Source: Psoroptes ovis
Lineage: Eukaryota > Arthropoda > Arachnida > Sarcoptiformes > Psoroptidae
Assembly: GCA_002943765.1 (NCBI GenBank)
Contig: PQWQ01000019.1
Location: forward strand, 310,001 to 374,000
Direction of reading: 5' to 3'
DNA: 64,000 nucleotides
Shown: positions 26,901 to 37,265 of the stretch, one piece after another
How the letters are laid out: every line of letters begins with the position of its first letter
How positions within the stretch are numbered: the first letter of the stretch is position 1
Made by a program: the position numbers and the translations under genes
Notes under the pieces: model-generated
The model's input: only the letters and a program-made list of their open reading frames with translations
Database searches by the model: none
What the model was told of the DNA's origin: nothing

Positions 26901-29900
26901 AACACAGAAAGGGCCAGAAATTGGTCCAAATATGGTCCAGTTGTTCAGAGCTTTGTATTTAAATGCATTGAATTTATGAATATTTCACATGAAATCTATG
27001 CATTTATGGGGTCCTGTACAGCATTCAAATATTTATTATTGTTTTTTGTCGTTTGTATCTAAATTTACCTGCCACCGGCTGAAAATCCATGAACGCAGGG
27101 TTAATGAATACATCATCATCATCATTATCCAACCCTTGCGGCCCTCCTAATCGCCCCTCCAGACCTCCACCACCTTCACCGAACACCAGCAGTACTAATT
27201 AACATTTATTCCATTTACATTTATTTCATTTTCAACCATTTTTAATTTCATTCTATTTATTTTTCAAAAATCACTATCAGGTATGCTCAATTGTTGGACG
27301 TGCTGAATTATTATCAGCAATTTGTTATTTATCATCAATTTTATTATGGAATTTATATAATAATAATAATAACAGTAATAATAAGAGCATTAATAATAAT
27401 GATAATAATAATAAAAGTATTAAATGTAATAATAATAATAATGATAATTACATTCATAATAATAACACTACTAATAATCATAATAAATATTTAATATTAT
27501 CAATATTAATGGCAATAATTGGTTTTCATTGTAAAGAACAATCAATATTTGTTCTATTATATTTATGTATTAATCAATTATTTATTAATAATAATACTAA
27601 TGTTAATGGTGATAATAATAATCTGAATCTGAATCTGAATAATAATATTGGTAATAATGTCATTAATAGCATTCGAAATGATGCTAATAACCCTACGAAT
27701 TATAATAATGATCATCATCAACGGCAGCAGCATAATCATAATCATCAATATCATCACCATCACCATCATTATCAACAGCGAAAACAACGTAAAAATTCAA
27801 ATCGTTCAATAATGACATTATCGACAACATCGCCAGTATCATTATCATCAGTATCATCATCGAAAACATTGTCATTCACTAATTCAGTTATAATGACATT
27901 CAATAAATATGTATCATCATCATTATTATCACCATTATCATCATCATCGAGAATAATAATAATGAAAAAATTACCATTAATATCGATATTAATCATAATA
28001 TTTTCCATATCAATCGTTATACGTTTCAGAATGATTAATAATACATTACCATTATTTAACAGGTATGTATCCTTTGTAATTTTTTGAATTTTTTGAATAT
28101 TATGAATTTTTTATTGAATAATTAATGGATCATATTAACCCTGAAAAACTCGAGCGGTGAGCATCACTCACCATAAAATGTAATGCAGCAACTCAATAGG
28201 CGCCTCTCAGTCACCATTTTACATCAGTGTGAAAAATTGTCGAGCTGCTGGCTCGCTTGCGCTGTAAATGCCTCGAGTGCTATGGGTTAATAATGATAAT
28301 GGATAGATCATATATTCTAATTTGAATATTTTTGTGCATATTGAATTATTATTAATGATATTCGTTCAATTGAATATGTATGTCTGTCTGTTTGTTCGTA
28401 GATAATTCTATTGATAGGGTTTCCATGAGAAAATTCAACTCGAAAAGCCCTAGAATTACCAGAATTCATTGAATTTTCAATTAAGAAAATATTCTGCGAC
28501 GAAACTCTTTGAAATTCGATTGAAATTAATTGAAAATTCAAAGAGTTTAGAGAGTTCAAAGAATTCATAGATTTTCATTCCATCTTACCCCCTTTCGAAC
28601 GGTTCAAGTCTTTGAACCTCTTAGTCTCTTAGACTATTAAAATCATGAAGTATCATTACCAGTTCAGTTTTAGAATTACAGTTTTACAATTATGAACCAA
28701 GTTTTTTGGAACTTGAAGCTTTCATAATGATGCTAATGGTAACAAATGGTACATTTGTTTGGTTTAATGGTGTTCGTGTCAGTGGTGGTGGTGAATGGTT
28801 AGTACCTGATAACCAATTTCCATTTGCATTTCAGATTTTAACAAGAAAATAATCATTTATTTTCACCATATTTGAATTCATTGAATTCATTGAATTTCAA
28901 AATTTTCGAATTTCCAAAATCAATTATTATTATGAAGCCCTTTCAAATATACATATACAAATCAATTTTTGAATTCAATTTCATTCCAAAACCCAAATTC
29001 TGGTTATAATTCTTGTAATTGATGAAGAGAAAATTCATTAACCCTTAAAACTCGAGCGGTGAACATCACTCACCATAAAATGTAATGCAGTAACTCGATA
29101 GGCGCCTCTCAGTCACCATTTTATATGATTTTGAAAAATTGTCGAGCTGCTGGCTTGCTTGCGCTATAATTGCATCGAATGCTAAGGGTTAAAAATAATT
29201 CTGGTTCGATCGAACCAACAAAAACCATAAAAAAACTTATTTTTGAATTGAAATTAATTTCGAAAATTTTGAGTAAACCCTTTGAATACTTATTATTTAC
29301 CCCTTTTTGAATACTCAAAAAATTCAATGACAAATTATTCGATTCGGTGGAACCGAATTTCAGCAAAAAAAATCGATAGTATCATTACATGGTACGATTG
29401 TACCATTATACTTTAATATTCAATTCTACATCCAAGTTCAATGCTCGCCGAGCAAATTTACACACACACACACAGAATCCATCGATTCCATGACAGAATT
29501 CATAGGCTTCGATTCTTGGTTATGAATTTTTGAAAAAAACATATTCTTGAGACATATTCCTTGGTATATTCTTACGTATATTCTCTCGGTGTATTCTTAC
29601 GAATATTCTGTCTAATTCTTCAATTACTCATACAGGCCTAATACCCGGAATTCCCGTAAGAATTGTCGAAATTTCATATCAAGAATCGGCTGTCGAAGCT
29701 CTGTCGAATTTCAATCCTTAAGAATATTCCCCTTATTCACACATATGTATGAATGGTGGTGTATTCTAAACACATGTGTGTGTTATGTGTGTGTGTATGG
29801 AAAGATATGAGATTTTATTACAAAGCAATGTGCAATGTGTAAACATCAATTTTAATTACGATCAATCTATCGCTCTCTGATTGTTCTTCAGTGTTTCCAG

Positions 29901-32900
29901 TCATTGGGTTGTCCCATAAGTTCTTGCCGATTATATCGTAGATAATCATTAGAAAATCGGCAAGAACTTATGGGACAACCTAATATTATCATTATCATTC
30001 ACTACCATTGCTACCGATCATTCACCATTCATTTTGGTGAATTTTGGATATTTTCATTTTTGAAATTTGAGAATTTTCAATCAAGAATCAATGATCAATG
30101 ATTTCTTTCAATATTTTCCGAATTTGAAAATGACTACGGTGAATGAGCCACTCTTCGTTGATGAACATCCAATATGTATGTTCAATTCAAATATATCTGT
30201 ACAAATACATTTGTATCTGTGTATGAATGTGTACAATCTGTCTTCGATCAGGGTCTGTGCCTGTGTGTTTGTGAATGTACCATATGTTCACAATTGTTTC
30301 CAACGATTCCAATGAGTGTCAAATTGAATGAATTCCGAACGAACGTATGGCCAAGACATTTCGATTACTCGTTGGAAATGATTTACCCAGAAACGTACCG
30401 AATCATTGAATGATTCAGGTCATTTCTTCACTTCTGGTCATTCAGCCATAATTCTGGAATTCATTTTCGGCCAAAATCGAATGTGTCCACATTTTGGATC
30501 CTTTTTTAATGATTATTTTATCTTCATTTTCGCCGAAATTCTGGTCATTCGAACGATCATCACAATTCTGGTCATTAGAATTCGGTCGGACCAAAATGAA
30601 TGATTCGAAAAAATGATCATTATTTGATTTGATTTCACCGAAACAATGATATAAAGATATGAATCAACGATATGTGTTCCATTGTAGAGTTTTCTGGTAG
30701 AGAATTCCAGAATCAAGACGAATAATGGTAGAATCGTTGAATTCAATGGCCGAGAAATTATTCAAAAATTCAAATCAAGTCTTTTTCTTTGGGTTTCAAG
30801 CGACAATTAATGATCCAATGAACCATGTTTATGGTTTATATTCTTGGTTTTTCAACAGTGTTTCCACCACCAATAATAACCATTGGATAGTTGGCCAGTA
30901 ATAAGATCAGGTTGTCCCATAAGTTCTTGCCGTTTTTTAAATTGTTTTTCATTCGAAAAACGGCAAAAACTTATGGGACAACCTAATATTTGAAATTATT
31001 ACTTTTTTATGATAATTTTTCGATTCGTAGGGTTCTTCCGTAGGGAAGAAACCTGACCATTATTCAATGTTTCACGAGGAATTCCATGTACTTCATCATA
31101 TCACATAACACAACAACACTCCCCAAATGTTCCATTGTTCGGTTCCATTATTTTTGTTGTTTCAGAGATTCTGATTGCTCTTTCACTGATTATACTTCTG
31201 CTGATTATTCTTTGATTATTATCATGGTTTTACAATCGATTCTCGACGATATAAGCCCAGAATTGCCAAGTAGAATTCATAAGTATAATCTTTGGCCAAA
31301 ACGATTCATTTATTCATTCGTTTTGGCCCCAATTGTTTTGGACCATTTTTATATTAGGTTGTCCGAAAAGTTTTTGCCGATTTTACAATGATTTTCTATG
31401 ATATAACCGGCAAAAACTTTGCGGTTGACAACCTAATACTTGTATAATCGTATGTATTTGTATCAAATCATTTATGATATTTGATCAATGATTTGATTGT
31501 TTCAATATTTAATACTGTAGTAATCAGCTGATTATGATTCATTCATTATGATTTAATTCCAATTCATCTTTATTCTATCAAATCTAAATTCAGATTCGAT
31601 AATCCTACCATTCAAATGACAACAATAAGCCGTATATTATCCATTGGTTATCTAATATTATATCATTTTTGGTTATTATTATGTCCATATTATTTAAGCT
31701 GTGATTGGACACATTCATCAATAGAATTGATTGATTTTAATCGTTTTGATAATGATAATCAATATTATCATCAACATTCGAATACATATTTCAACGCCAT
31801 TTATTATCGTACAGTGTTGGTCATTTCAATATTTTCAATGGTGATTTATTATGGCTTTAAATGGTTGTGGCTTGTTTGGCATCGACGATTGATTCGATTC
31901 GATGATGGCAATGATCAATGTAATAATGCTCGAATTGATTGTAATAATAATCGAATCACGATGAAGCGATTGAAATCTAATCAAAATAAGGCCAAAAACT
32001 CATTGAACTTATCATTCAAAAACTATGAAAATCAGATGATCGTCAGCGTTATATTATCATTATCATTGACCATTATTCCATTCATACCTTGTTCAAATAT
32101 TTTCTATCCCGTTGGTTTTGTTATTGCTGAACGTATCCTCTATTTACCATCAATCGGTTTCCTCCTATTATTCGGTATCGGTGTTGATTTGCTAACCATT
32201 AAATTAACTCAATTCGATCTTCGAAAACTAATTATGTAAGTTGAGACCTTGTTTGTTTTATTTTCTTAAAGATTTTCCCAGAAACTTAGATATCATTCGA
32301 TTCTTGAAACTTTTTCGTCGAGAAAGTTTCCGTAAATTTTCATAAGACTATAGTTTACAGACTGTTATACATTTACAGAAAGTTTTCTCGCCGAGAAAGT
32401 TCCCAGAAACTCTCTGAAAACCTACATTTTAACCTAATTACCGGGAAAGTTTCTGTCCATCAATAAACCTTTAAAATAATTCATCCATAAAATTAGTGGA
32501 ATATGTCTTAGTTTTGATAAAATTGCTCGGAGGCTAAAGCCACATCAAAATCTTAAAAAACAAAAAATGTCCAATCACTTTGTTAGATTCCTATTTCTTA
32601 ATGGAATTTCTGATCTTTTAAACATCTTACATCCATTATTATTTCAATCCATTGAAAATTCTAGATATAAATGTTTAATGTGATTGAATTATGGATTGAT
32701 GATGATGTTCGGAGATTTTGATGTTTGGACAAAACAAACAAAGAATCAATGAACATTTTATTCTGTACCTTGGCCCCTAGAATCACCGGTACTTTCTGGT
32801 TCTACAGAATCAATATTCTTGTATTCTTCCATGTTTATGAGAATTCCTCTCGAATAAAATCTCGGAAATTTTTCGGAAACAAAATTTTCGAAAAATTTCT

Positions 32901-35900
32901 TTAAAAAATTTAAAATTCAATCCAAAATATATCTTAGATACATCATCATTCAACATACAAATACATATTTGTATCAAGATATATTCATATTTCTCATATA
33001 TCTCATAGATTTTTTCATTTTTTTTTGCCCAAATATCTTAATGGCACTGATATATTAGGTTGTCCGAAAAGTTCTGGCCGATTTTCATGTGCAACTCTAT
33101 CATGATGATGCGGAATGAACTTTTCGGACAACCTAATACATTTGTAAGATATTTTTCTTTAAAATTTGAACCAAATGCATTACATTTGTCAAATGCACCA
33201 ATATTTTGTATTTCTATAAATTTGAATTTATTTATCAATAATTTATTGTTTGAACCAAAAAAGCAAAAACTCAAAAATTTCCATATTTCACTAATAATAT
33301 ATTAGGTTGTTCGAAAAGTTTTTGCCGATTATATCGTAGGGAATTGATTAGAAAATCTGGCAAAACTTATCGGACAACCTAATATTTTTGTTTACTTTTG
33401 ATTCTCATTTGTTTTCTTATTTTTCTTTTAAAAAATGAATGTTCAAAACATATTCGATCCATCTATTGGCCAATACACCTCATATTCATACTGGTAATGT
33501 ACTCGACACTGATGATAATAATAAATCATCAAATATTCTTGGGAATTCTTCGTGAAATTCACTTTGAATTCATTCGTAAATGGAATTTTAAAATTTCTTT
33601 GAATTTTTCAAAATTTCTTAAAAAATCAAAAAACGAAACAACAAAAATATGATTCGAATAAAGTACTTCGAATAATGTTCCATGGCCATTAATGTTGATC
33701 ATTCGTAAAGTATCGTCGTTGTTGTTTGGTGATAATGTCAATCATCATGGTAATGATGGTAATGATAATGATGGCCTTAGAGGCCATATCGGTGGTGTTA
33801 ATGGTGGCCATATTGGCGGTGTTAATGGTGGCCATAACGGTGGTGTTAATGATAATGATAATAACGATGATCAACAACAACGACGAAGCCGAATTCGTAA
33901 TTTGAAAAATGTTAAAATGTTTAACCCAAATAAACCAGATCAGAATCGATTCATTTATCGATCACGAACAGCTATATTGGCCATGATTGTTGCGATATTT
34001 TCCATACGAACATTTATACGATCATATGATTGGTAATTATTTCAATTCAATTATTTAAATGATTAATTATTTGACTAATTATTTGATTATTTAATTAATT
34101 AATCAACTCAGGAAAAGCGAACAAACACTGTTCGAAGCCGGATTACGAGTTAATCCAACAAATACGAAATTATTGAATAATCTAGGACGAATATATGAAT
34201 CGTACATTGAACCAGCAGCATCGGCAGCATTCAACGCCAAAGATGATCATGATGATCAAACAAAACAAATTGAAATGAAAACAATTGAATTGTATCGTAA
34301 AGCGATTAGGTAAGCAAAAATTAGAAATTCATTTGTATCAAATTTTTCGAATAATGAGTAAAATAATTGATTTTGTTTCTATTTTATTTTGAAATGAATC
34401 GATTCAAATGATCATTTCTATTTTGGACAAATGAATTGGTTTAAATTGAATTGAATTTAACAATAATTGAATCAATTTTCAATCAACTATCAATCAATTT
34501 TAAATATCAAAGAATTGAACCAAATGATTTACGTAGCTATTTGAATTTAGGTAATTTTTATTTAAAACATTCGAACAATACAATGATGGCCGAAAATGTT
34601 TATTGGCAAGCATTACGACAATTTGATGATGATCAATTTGAGCAAAAACAATTACAACAACAACAACAAAATAATCATCATCAAAGACATGAAAATAGAT
34701 ATCGATCAATTGATTCGAGTACAAAAACAATGAAAATTGATCAATTCAATAATGATAATGATAATAATAATCGATTATCACCATTATATATAACATTGTT
34801 GATACGTTTAATAGATCTATTATCATTGAATCAAACAAAATTAAATGAATTGAAATTGATTGAAAAACGTTTGATTCGTATACAATTAGATATGATGATG
34901 ATTGATGATGATCATTCATCGATGATGATGATGGCTGAACGACAGAATCAAAATTCAATGATTAAGACAGCGTCATTACGACATTATTTTCATGATAATT
35001 TCGATGATTATCAATTGAATCAATTATACAATGTAATTGTTTAAATTTGAATTTTTGATTTTGAATTAATTTTGATTTATTTTTGATATAGTTGGGCGTA
35101 CTACAATATCAACAAGGCAATATCCTCGAAGCATTCGATTTATTTGAAAAAATATTATCAATAAATCCAAATCATTTGAAAACATTGATAATCGCGGCAC
35201 AAATTATTAAAAATAATCGACAATTATATCAAAAACACAAGCATTTAGCTTATAAATATTATAAACGATTAATCACTATGGGTTATGATGATGAAACCAT
35301 TTTGTTTAATTTTGCTTCAATTGAAATTGATAATGGAAATTATCGTCATGCAAAGCTTTTGTTGGAAAAAGCAATCGAAAAGCGGCAAACATTCTTTGAA
35401 GCTCATTATAATCTTGCCTTGTTATTGGTCAAACAAATGGACGCAGCGATTATCCCAATACAAGATTATCATAACGATACCCTTGACCAAACACCTATAT
35501 TTGATCAACAAGAATCATTGTTCAAAGCAATTGATCATTTAAAACAAGTACTGATGATCGAACCTAATCATTTAAATTCAATGTTCATTTTGGGTGAATT
35601 ATATACGGAAAAATTGAATCAATTTGATGTTGCAAAGCATTATTATCGGCTAATTTTAAAACGTATCGATAATAATAATTTACATGCACGTCATAATATT
35701 TGTATATTGCTTCAAAAACAAAATAAACTTGAAAAATCGCTGAAATGTTTTGAAAATTTAATGAAATTCATACATCGATCTGTATCGATATTTTCACCGA
35801 TGACTATCGATAATTTTCATCAATTAATCATACAACAAATGACTTATGTTCAAAATCTCATGGCAAACATCGGTGAAGATCGAATGACTGAAAAATTAAA

Positions 35901-36090
35901 GTCAAAAATGAAATTGACTGATCAATACACCGATGACCATGATGATTACCATCACAAATCTGATACATTTGAAACTGTATCGACAGATACATCGACTGAT
36001 ATAATGAATGAAAGGTTCAACACATCCACAAACTATAACTTGAATTATTTTCTATCATCAATGATGATGAACCAAATGTGCTTTATTTGA
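14916..36090 (+). CDS. TMTC: TMTC-family protein O-mannosyltransferase (9 exons)
   Basis: TMTC proteins are ER membrane O-mannosyltransferases (GT-C fold plus lumenal TPRs) acting on cadherin-type substrates. Exons: 14916-15479, 19885-20021, 20426-20585, 27281-28062, 31594-32235, 33664-34032, 34112-34309, 34513-35032, 35092-36090. Phases agree and give 1456 aa. Visible family landmarks in order: an acidic pair FDDRP (about 155-156) after the first membrane segment; SHKSYRPL (191-198); FAVHPIHTD (to 286); VGRAELLS (288-299); RFDNP at the exon 4/5 join; ERILYLPSIGFLLL; FSIRTFIRSYDW at the exon 6 end; then TPRs such as YRKAIRIEPNDLRSYLNLG from about 886 onward. It is long for the family because of a Ser-rich N-terminus, an Asn/His-rich insertion in exon 4 and a GHIGGVNG repeat in exon 6. 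Met55 (15078) is an alternative start. Which TMTC paralogue it is cannot be decided by eye. Confidence 0.93.
16380..16463. mobile_element. Hairpin MITE, H1 with mismatched arms
   Basis: Left tip GGCTGTCCCATAAG, right tip CTTTTCGGACAGCCTAA. Left and right arms belong to different subfamilies, unlike most copies. Confidence 0.82.
16623..16706 (+). mobile_element. Hairpin MITE, family H3
   Basis: TTAGGTTGTCCGAAAAG and CTTTTCGGACAACCTAATA. Centre GCAACTCTATCGGATTAAGC. Confidence 0.9.
17251..17332. mobile_element. Hairpin MITE, family H1
   Basis: TTAGGTTGTCCCATAAG and CTTATGGGACAACCTTATA. Centre TTTTTCAAATGAAAATGATT. Confidence 0.9.
17661..17744 (+). mobile_element. Hairpin MITE, family H2
   Basis: ATTAGATTGTCCGAAAAG and CTTTCCGGACAACCCAATAG. 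Centre CCAATTATTTTCTACGAAAT. Confidence 0.85.
18276..18356 (-). mobile_element. Hairpin MITE, family H2, reversed
   Basis: TTAGGTTGTCCGCAAAG and CTTTTCGGACAACCTAATA. Centre TTTACTAATTGAAAAACGTT is diverged. Confidence 0.85.
19014..19160 (+). mobile_element. piggyBac-like MITE (147 bp)
   Basis: TTAA at 19010-19013 and 19161-19164. Same termini, length and internal order as the copy at 8208, with about 90% visible identity. Confidence 0.88.
19396..19480 (-). mobile_element. Hairpin MITE, family H2, reversed
   Basis: ATTAGATTGTCCGTAAAG and CTTTTCGGACAAACTAATA. Centre CGTTATATCGTAGAAAATAA. Confidence 0.85.
20055..20150. mobile_element. Hairpin MITE, family H1, with loop duplication
   Basis: TCAGGTTGTCCCATAAG and CTTATGGGACAACCTAATA. 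The loop contains AATGGAAATGAATCT twice in tandem, making this copy about 14 bp longer than the rest. It starts 33 nt after the donor of TMTC intron 2. Confidence 0.9.
20947..21028. mobile_element. Hairpin MITE, family H1
   Basis: TTAGGTTGTCCCATAAG and CTTATAGGACAACCCAATA. One change (A) in the right arm. Confidence 0.9.
22104..22184 (+). mobile_element. Hairpin MITE, family H2, matched GCAAAG arms
   Basis: TTAGGCTGTCCGCAAAG pairs with CTTTGCGGACAACCCAATA. Both arms carry the same deviation from the H2 consensus. Confidence 0.9.
23254..23336. mobile_element. Decayed hairpin MITE
   Basis: GAATTGTCCAATAAGCACGG at the left and AACTTATTAAACAACCCTAT at the right keep traces of the MITE arms. The interior is heavily changed. 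Confidence 0.4.
23784..23865. mobile_element. Hairpin MITE, family H1
   Basis: TTGGGTTGTCCCATAAG and CTTATGGGACAACCTTATA. Centre TTTTTAAATTATTTTTCCAT lies in the reversed H1 orientation. Confidence 0.88.
24087..24168 (+). mobile_element. Hairpin MITE, family H2
   Basis: TTAGATTGTCCGATAAG and CTTTCCGGACAACCTAATA. Centre CTCATAATTTCCTACGATAT. Confidence 0.88.
24889..24972 (+). mobile_element. Hairpin MITE, family H2
   Basis: TTAGGCTGTCCGAAAAG and CTTTGCGGACAATCTAAATA. Centre TTTTCTTCGAAATAACCGG. Confidence 0.86.
25234..25316 (+). mobile_element. Hairpin MITE, family H2
   Basis: TTAGATTGTCCGATAAG and CTTTTCGGACAATCTAATA. The tips share the matched GATTGTCC / GGACAATC change. Confidence 0.9.
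25386..25481 (-). pseudogene. Possible Tigger/pogo-type transposase fragment
   Basis: The minus-strand frame reads AWKYQCEQWKKSALNEA then CWARIWPQML. Spacing of W, the S-x-LN pair and CW-x-x-IWP recalls the segment near the C-terminus of Tigger/Jerky-like DDE transposases. Only about 32 residues are recognisable and the flanks are AT-rich filler. A local inverted pair (ATGCCTC..AGCGCT with AGCGCT..GAGGCAT) also spans it. The family match is from memory and unverified. Confidence 0.35.
25724..25805. mobile_element. Hairpin MITE, family H1
   Basis: TTAGGTTGTCCTATAAG and CTTATGGGACAACCTAATA. One mispaired position in the stem. Confidence 0.9.
26481..26565 (-). mobile_element. Hairpin MITE, family H2, reversed
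   Basis: TTTAGGTTGTCCGAAAAG and CTTTTCGGGCAACCTAATA. Centre GTTATATTATAGTAAATCAT. Confidence 0.85.
28139..28286 (+). mobile_element. piggyBac-like MITE (148 bp)
   Basis: TTAA at 28135-28138 and 28287-28290. Left tip CCCTGAAAAACTCGAGC carries one extra base compared with the other copies. Confidence 0.88.
29042..29188 (+). mobile_element. piggyBac-like MITE (147 bp)
   Basis: TTAA at 29038-29041 and 29189-29192. The right third is more diverged (TATAATTGCATCGAATGC). Confidence 0.88.
29904..29984 (-). mobile_element. Hairpin MITE, H1 ends on reversed H2 core
   Basis: TTGGGTTGTCCCATAAG and CTTATGGGACAACCTAATA enclose GATTATATCGTAGATAATCA. Confidence 0.9.
30907..30988. mobile_element. Hairpin MITE, family H1
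   Basis: TCAGGTTGTCCCATAAG and CTTATGGGACAACCTAATA. Centre TTTTTTAAATTGTTTTTCAT. Confidence 0.9.
31354..31437 (+). mobile_element. Hairpin MITE, family H2, with right-arm insertion
   Basis: TTAGGTTGTCCGAAAAG at the left. The right arm reads CTTTGCGGTTGACAACCTAA, with a short insertion that breaks the stem. Confidence 0.85.
33055..33137 (+). mobile_element. Hairpin MITE, family H3
   Basis: TTAGGTTGTCCGAAAAG and CTTTTCGGACAACCTAATA. Core TTCATGTGCAACTCTATC. Confidence 0.9.
33302..33383 (-). mobile_element. Hairpin MITE, family H2, reversed
   Basis: TTAGGTTGTTCGAAAAG and CTTATCGGACAACCTAATA. Core GATTATATCGTAGGGAATTG. Confidence 0.86.
33782..33850 (+). repeat. In-frame 24-bp tandem repeat in TMTC exon 6
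   Basis: Three units encode GHIGGVNG, GHIGGVNG and GHNGGVND. They lie between membrane segments of the TMTC protein. Confidence 0.9.
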
Positions 36091-36466
36091 ATTTTATTTT
36101 TATAAAATTTTGAATTATTTATTTTTATTTTTTGTTTTGTTTAACATGTATTTTCAATGGAAATTTTTGTTTTTTCGTTCAAGTCATTCCTCGATCTTTG
36201 AAATTTTATATTTTTCTCATTTTATTTGATTTGTCAATGAATATGGAAATTATTTTTTTATCCTTGAAAATTTGAAATTTTTAAAATTTGAAAATAAAAA
36301 TCCAAGTTTTAAAATTCAAAAATTGAAAATTATTGAATTGGGCCATGTGGAAAGTTTCCAGAAATCACTTTGACAAAAAAAGTTTCCAGAAATTTTTGTT
36401 TTGATTTTAATCAAAACAAAACATTCGATTTAACGATTTTCAATTTTGATTATTTCGACATAAAAA
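36091..36466 (+). other. TMTC 3' region and short intergenic gap
   Basis: A poly(A) signal AATAAA lies at 36293-36298, about 200 nt after the TMTC stop. The rest, up to the next start codon at 36467, is AT-rich and without features. Confidence 0.55.
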
Positions 36467-37037
36467 ATGACTTATCCACCAGATTGTGATCATTATAATG
36501 GACATCAGCCTTCTCCGAACATGTTTCATAATGACCATGTTGATGATGTCAATGGTACGCTTGATTAATCGGTTTTATTTGATTGTTTTTTGGATATTTT
36601 GACCTGATTTGTCCACGTTTTGTCTTTCAATTTGTCATTTTACAGATCAAAGAGCACAATTACCTGATTATCATGATGATCGTCCATCAGGTAAATACAT
36701 TCAATGAATTTTGATTGATCTGTTTAATCTATAACTCTTTGAATACTTGAAACATTAGAAAATGATGATTGTCGTGAAGAATTGATATGGAAACCGAATC
36801 CCGAAAGGATTGATGATAATGCTGGTATTTATATGATATTTTGATTTGTATTTCGCAACATTATTAACCCTCAATTTCTTCTCTTCGACAGTTGATGCAT
36901 TCATACGGCAAGCATTTGATTTAGGCATGAATAGTGATGTTGCATTATATCTGTTATATACGTGTAATTATGATAATAATGTTGCATTGAACATTATACG
37001 TAATGGTGATAATAATAATATGATTCGTATATCTTGA
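36467..37037 (+). CDS. Small ELM2-like protein (4 exons, 114 aa)
   Basis: Exons 36467-36554, 36646-36690, 36759-36824 and 36892-37037 join in phase 1 at each junction, with GT/AG borders. The first half is acidic and His/Asp-rich with no recognised fold. The second half (about 50-103) reads EELIWKPNPERIDDNAVDAF, then an A-x-D-x-G-M stretch, then VALYLLYTCNYDNNVALNII. The W-x-P-N element followed by a helix and the (x)ALYLL...ALxxI pair resembles the C-terminal part of ELM2 domains in MIER, RCOR and MTA histone-deacetylase corepressors, which recruit HDAC1/2. No SANT domain follows; translation stops 11 residues later. A UBA-like fold is the alternative reading. Confidence 0.6.
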
Positions 37038-37265
37038 AAAGAAGAAATTAATCTTGTATAAAGTCATTGTAAATATTATTCAATTAGTCTTCGATTAAAT
37101 CATTGGATTCAAATTCTAAAATTCGATGTTAATCCGATTATATAAAATGTTTTAGAAATTTCTATGCTTCAAATCAAAATTTTCTATTGAAAAGTATTTT
37201 TTTCGATTTATTTTTGGTACGTTTATTATTCCGATTTCGTATTTTTTCTAATCAAAATTTCAATT

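Larger units (their letters stand above)
20586..27280 (+). other. TMTC intron 3 (6.7 kb)
   Basis: Donor GTAAGT at 20586, acceptor AG at 27279-27280. It holds eight clear hairpin MITEs, a decayed one near 23254, a possible Tigger-type transposase fragment near 25386, AT-rich microsatellites and (CA)n near 21547. No other gene seen. Confidence 0.8.
28063..31593 (+). other. TMTC intron 4 (3.5 kb)
   Basis: Donor GTATGT at 28063, acceptor AG at 31592-31593. Contains two piggyBac-like MITEs under 1 kb apart and three hairpin MITEs. No other gene seen. Confidence 0.8.
32236..33663 (+). other. TMTC intron 5 (1.4 kb)
   Basis: Donor GTAAGT at 32236, acceptor AG at 33662-33663. Two hairpin MITEs near the right end. 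Repeats of a GAAAGTTTC motif occur around 32310-32460. The next downstream AG at 33709-33710 would break the reading frame, which favours 33664 as the exon start. Confidence 0.65.

Noticed and set aside
33711..34032. Acceptor at 33709-33710 for TMTC exon 6
   Set aside because: It puts the exon out of frame with the preceding one; 33664 keeps the frame to FSIRTFIRSYDW.
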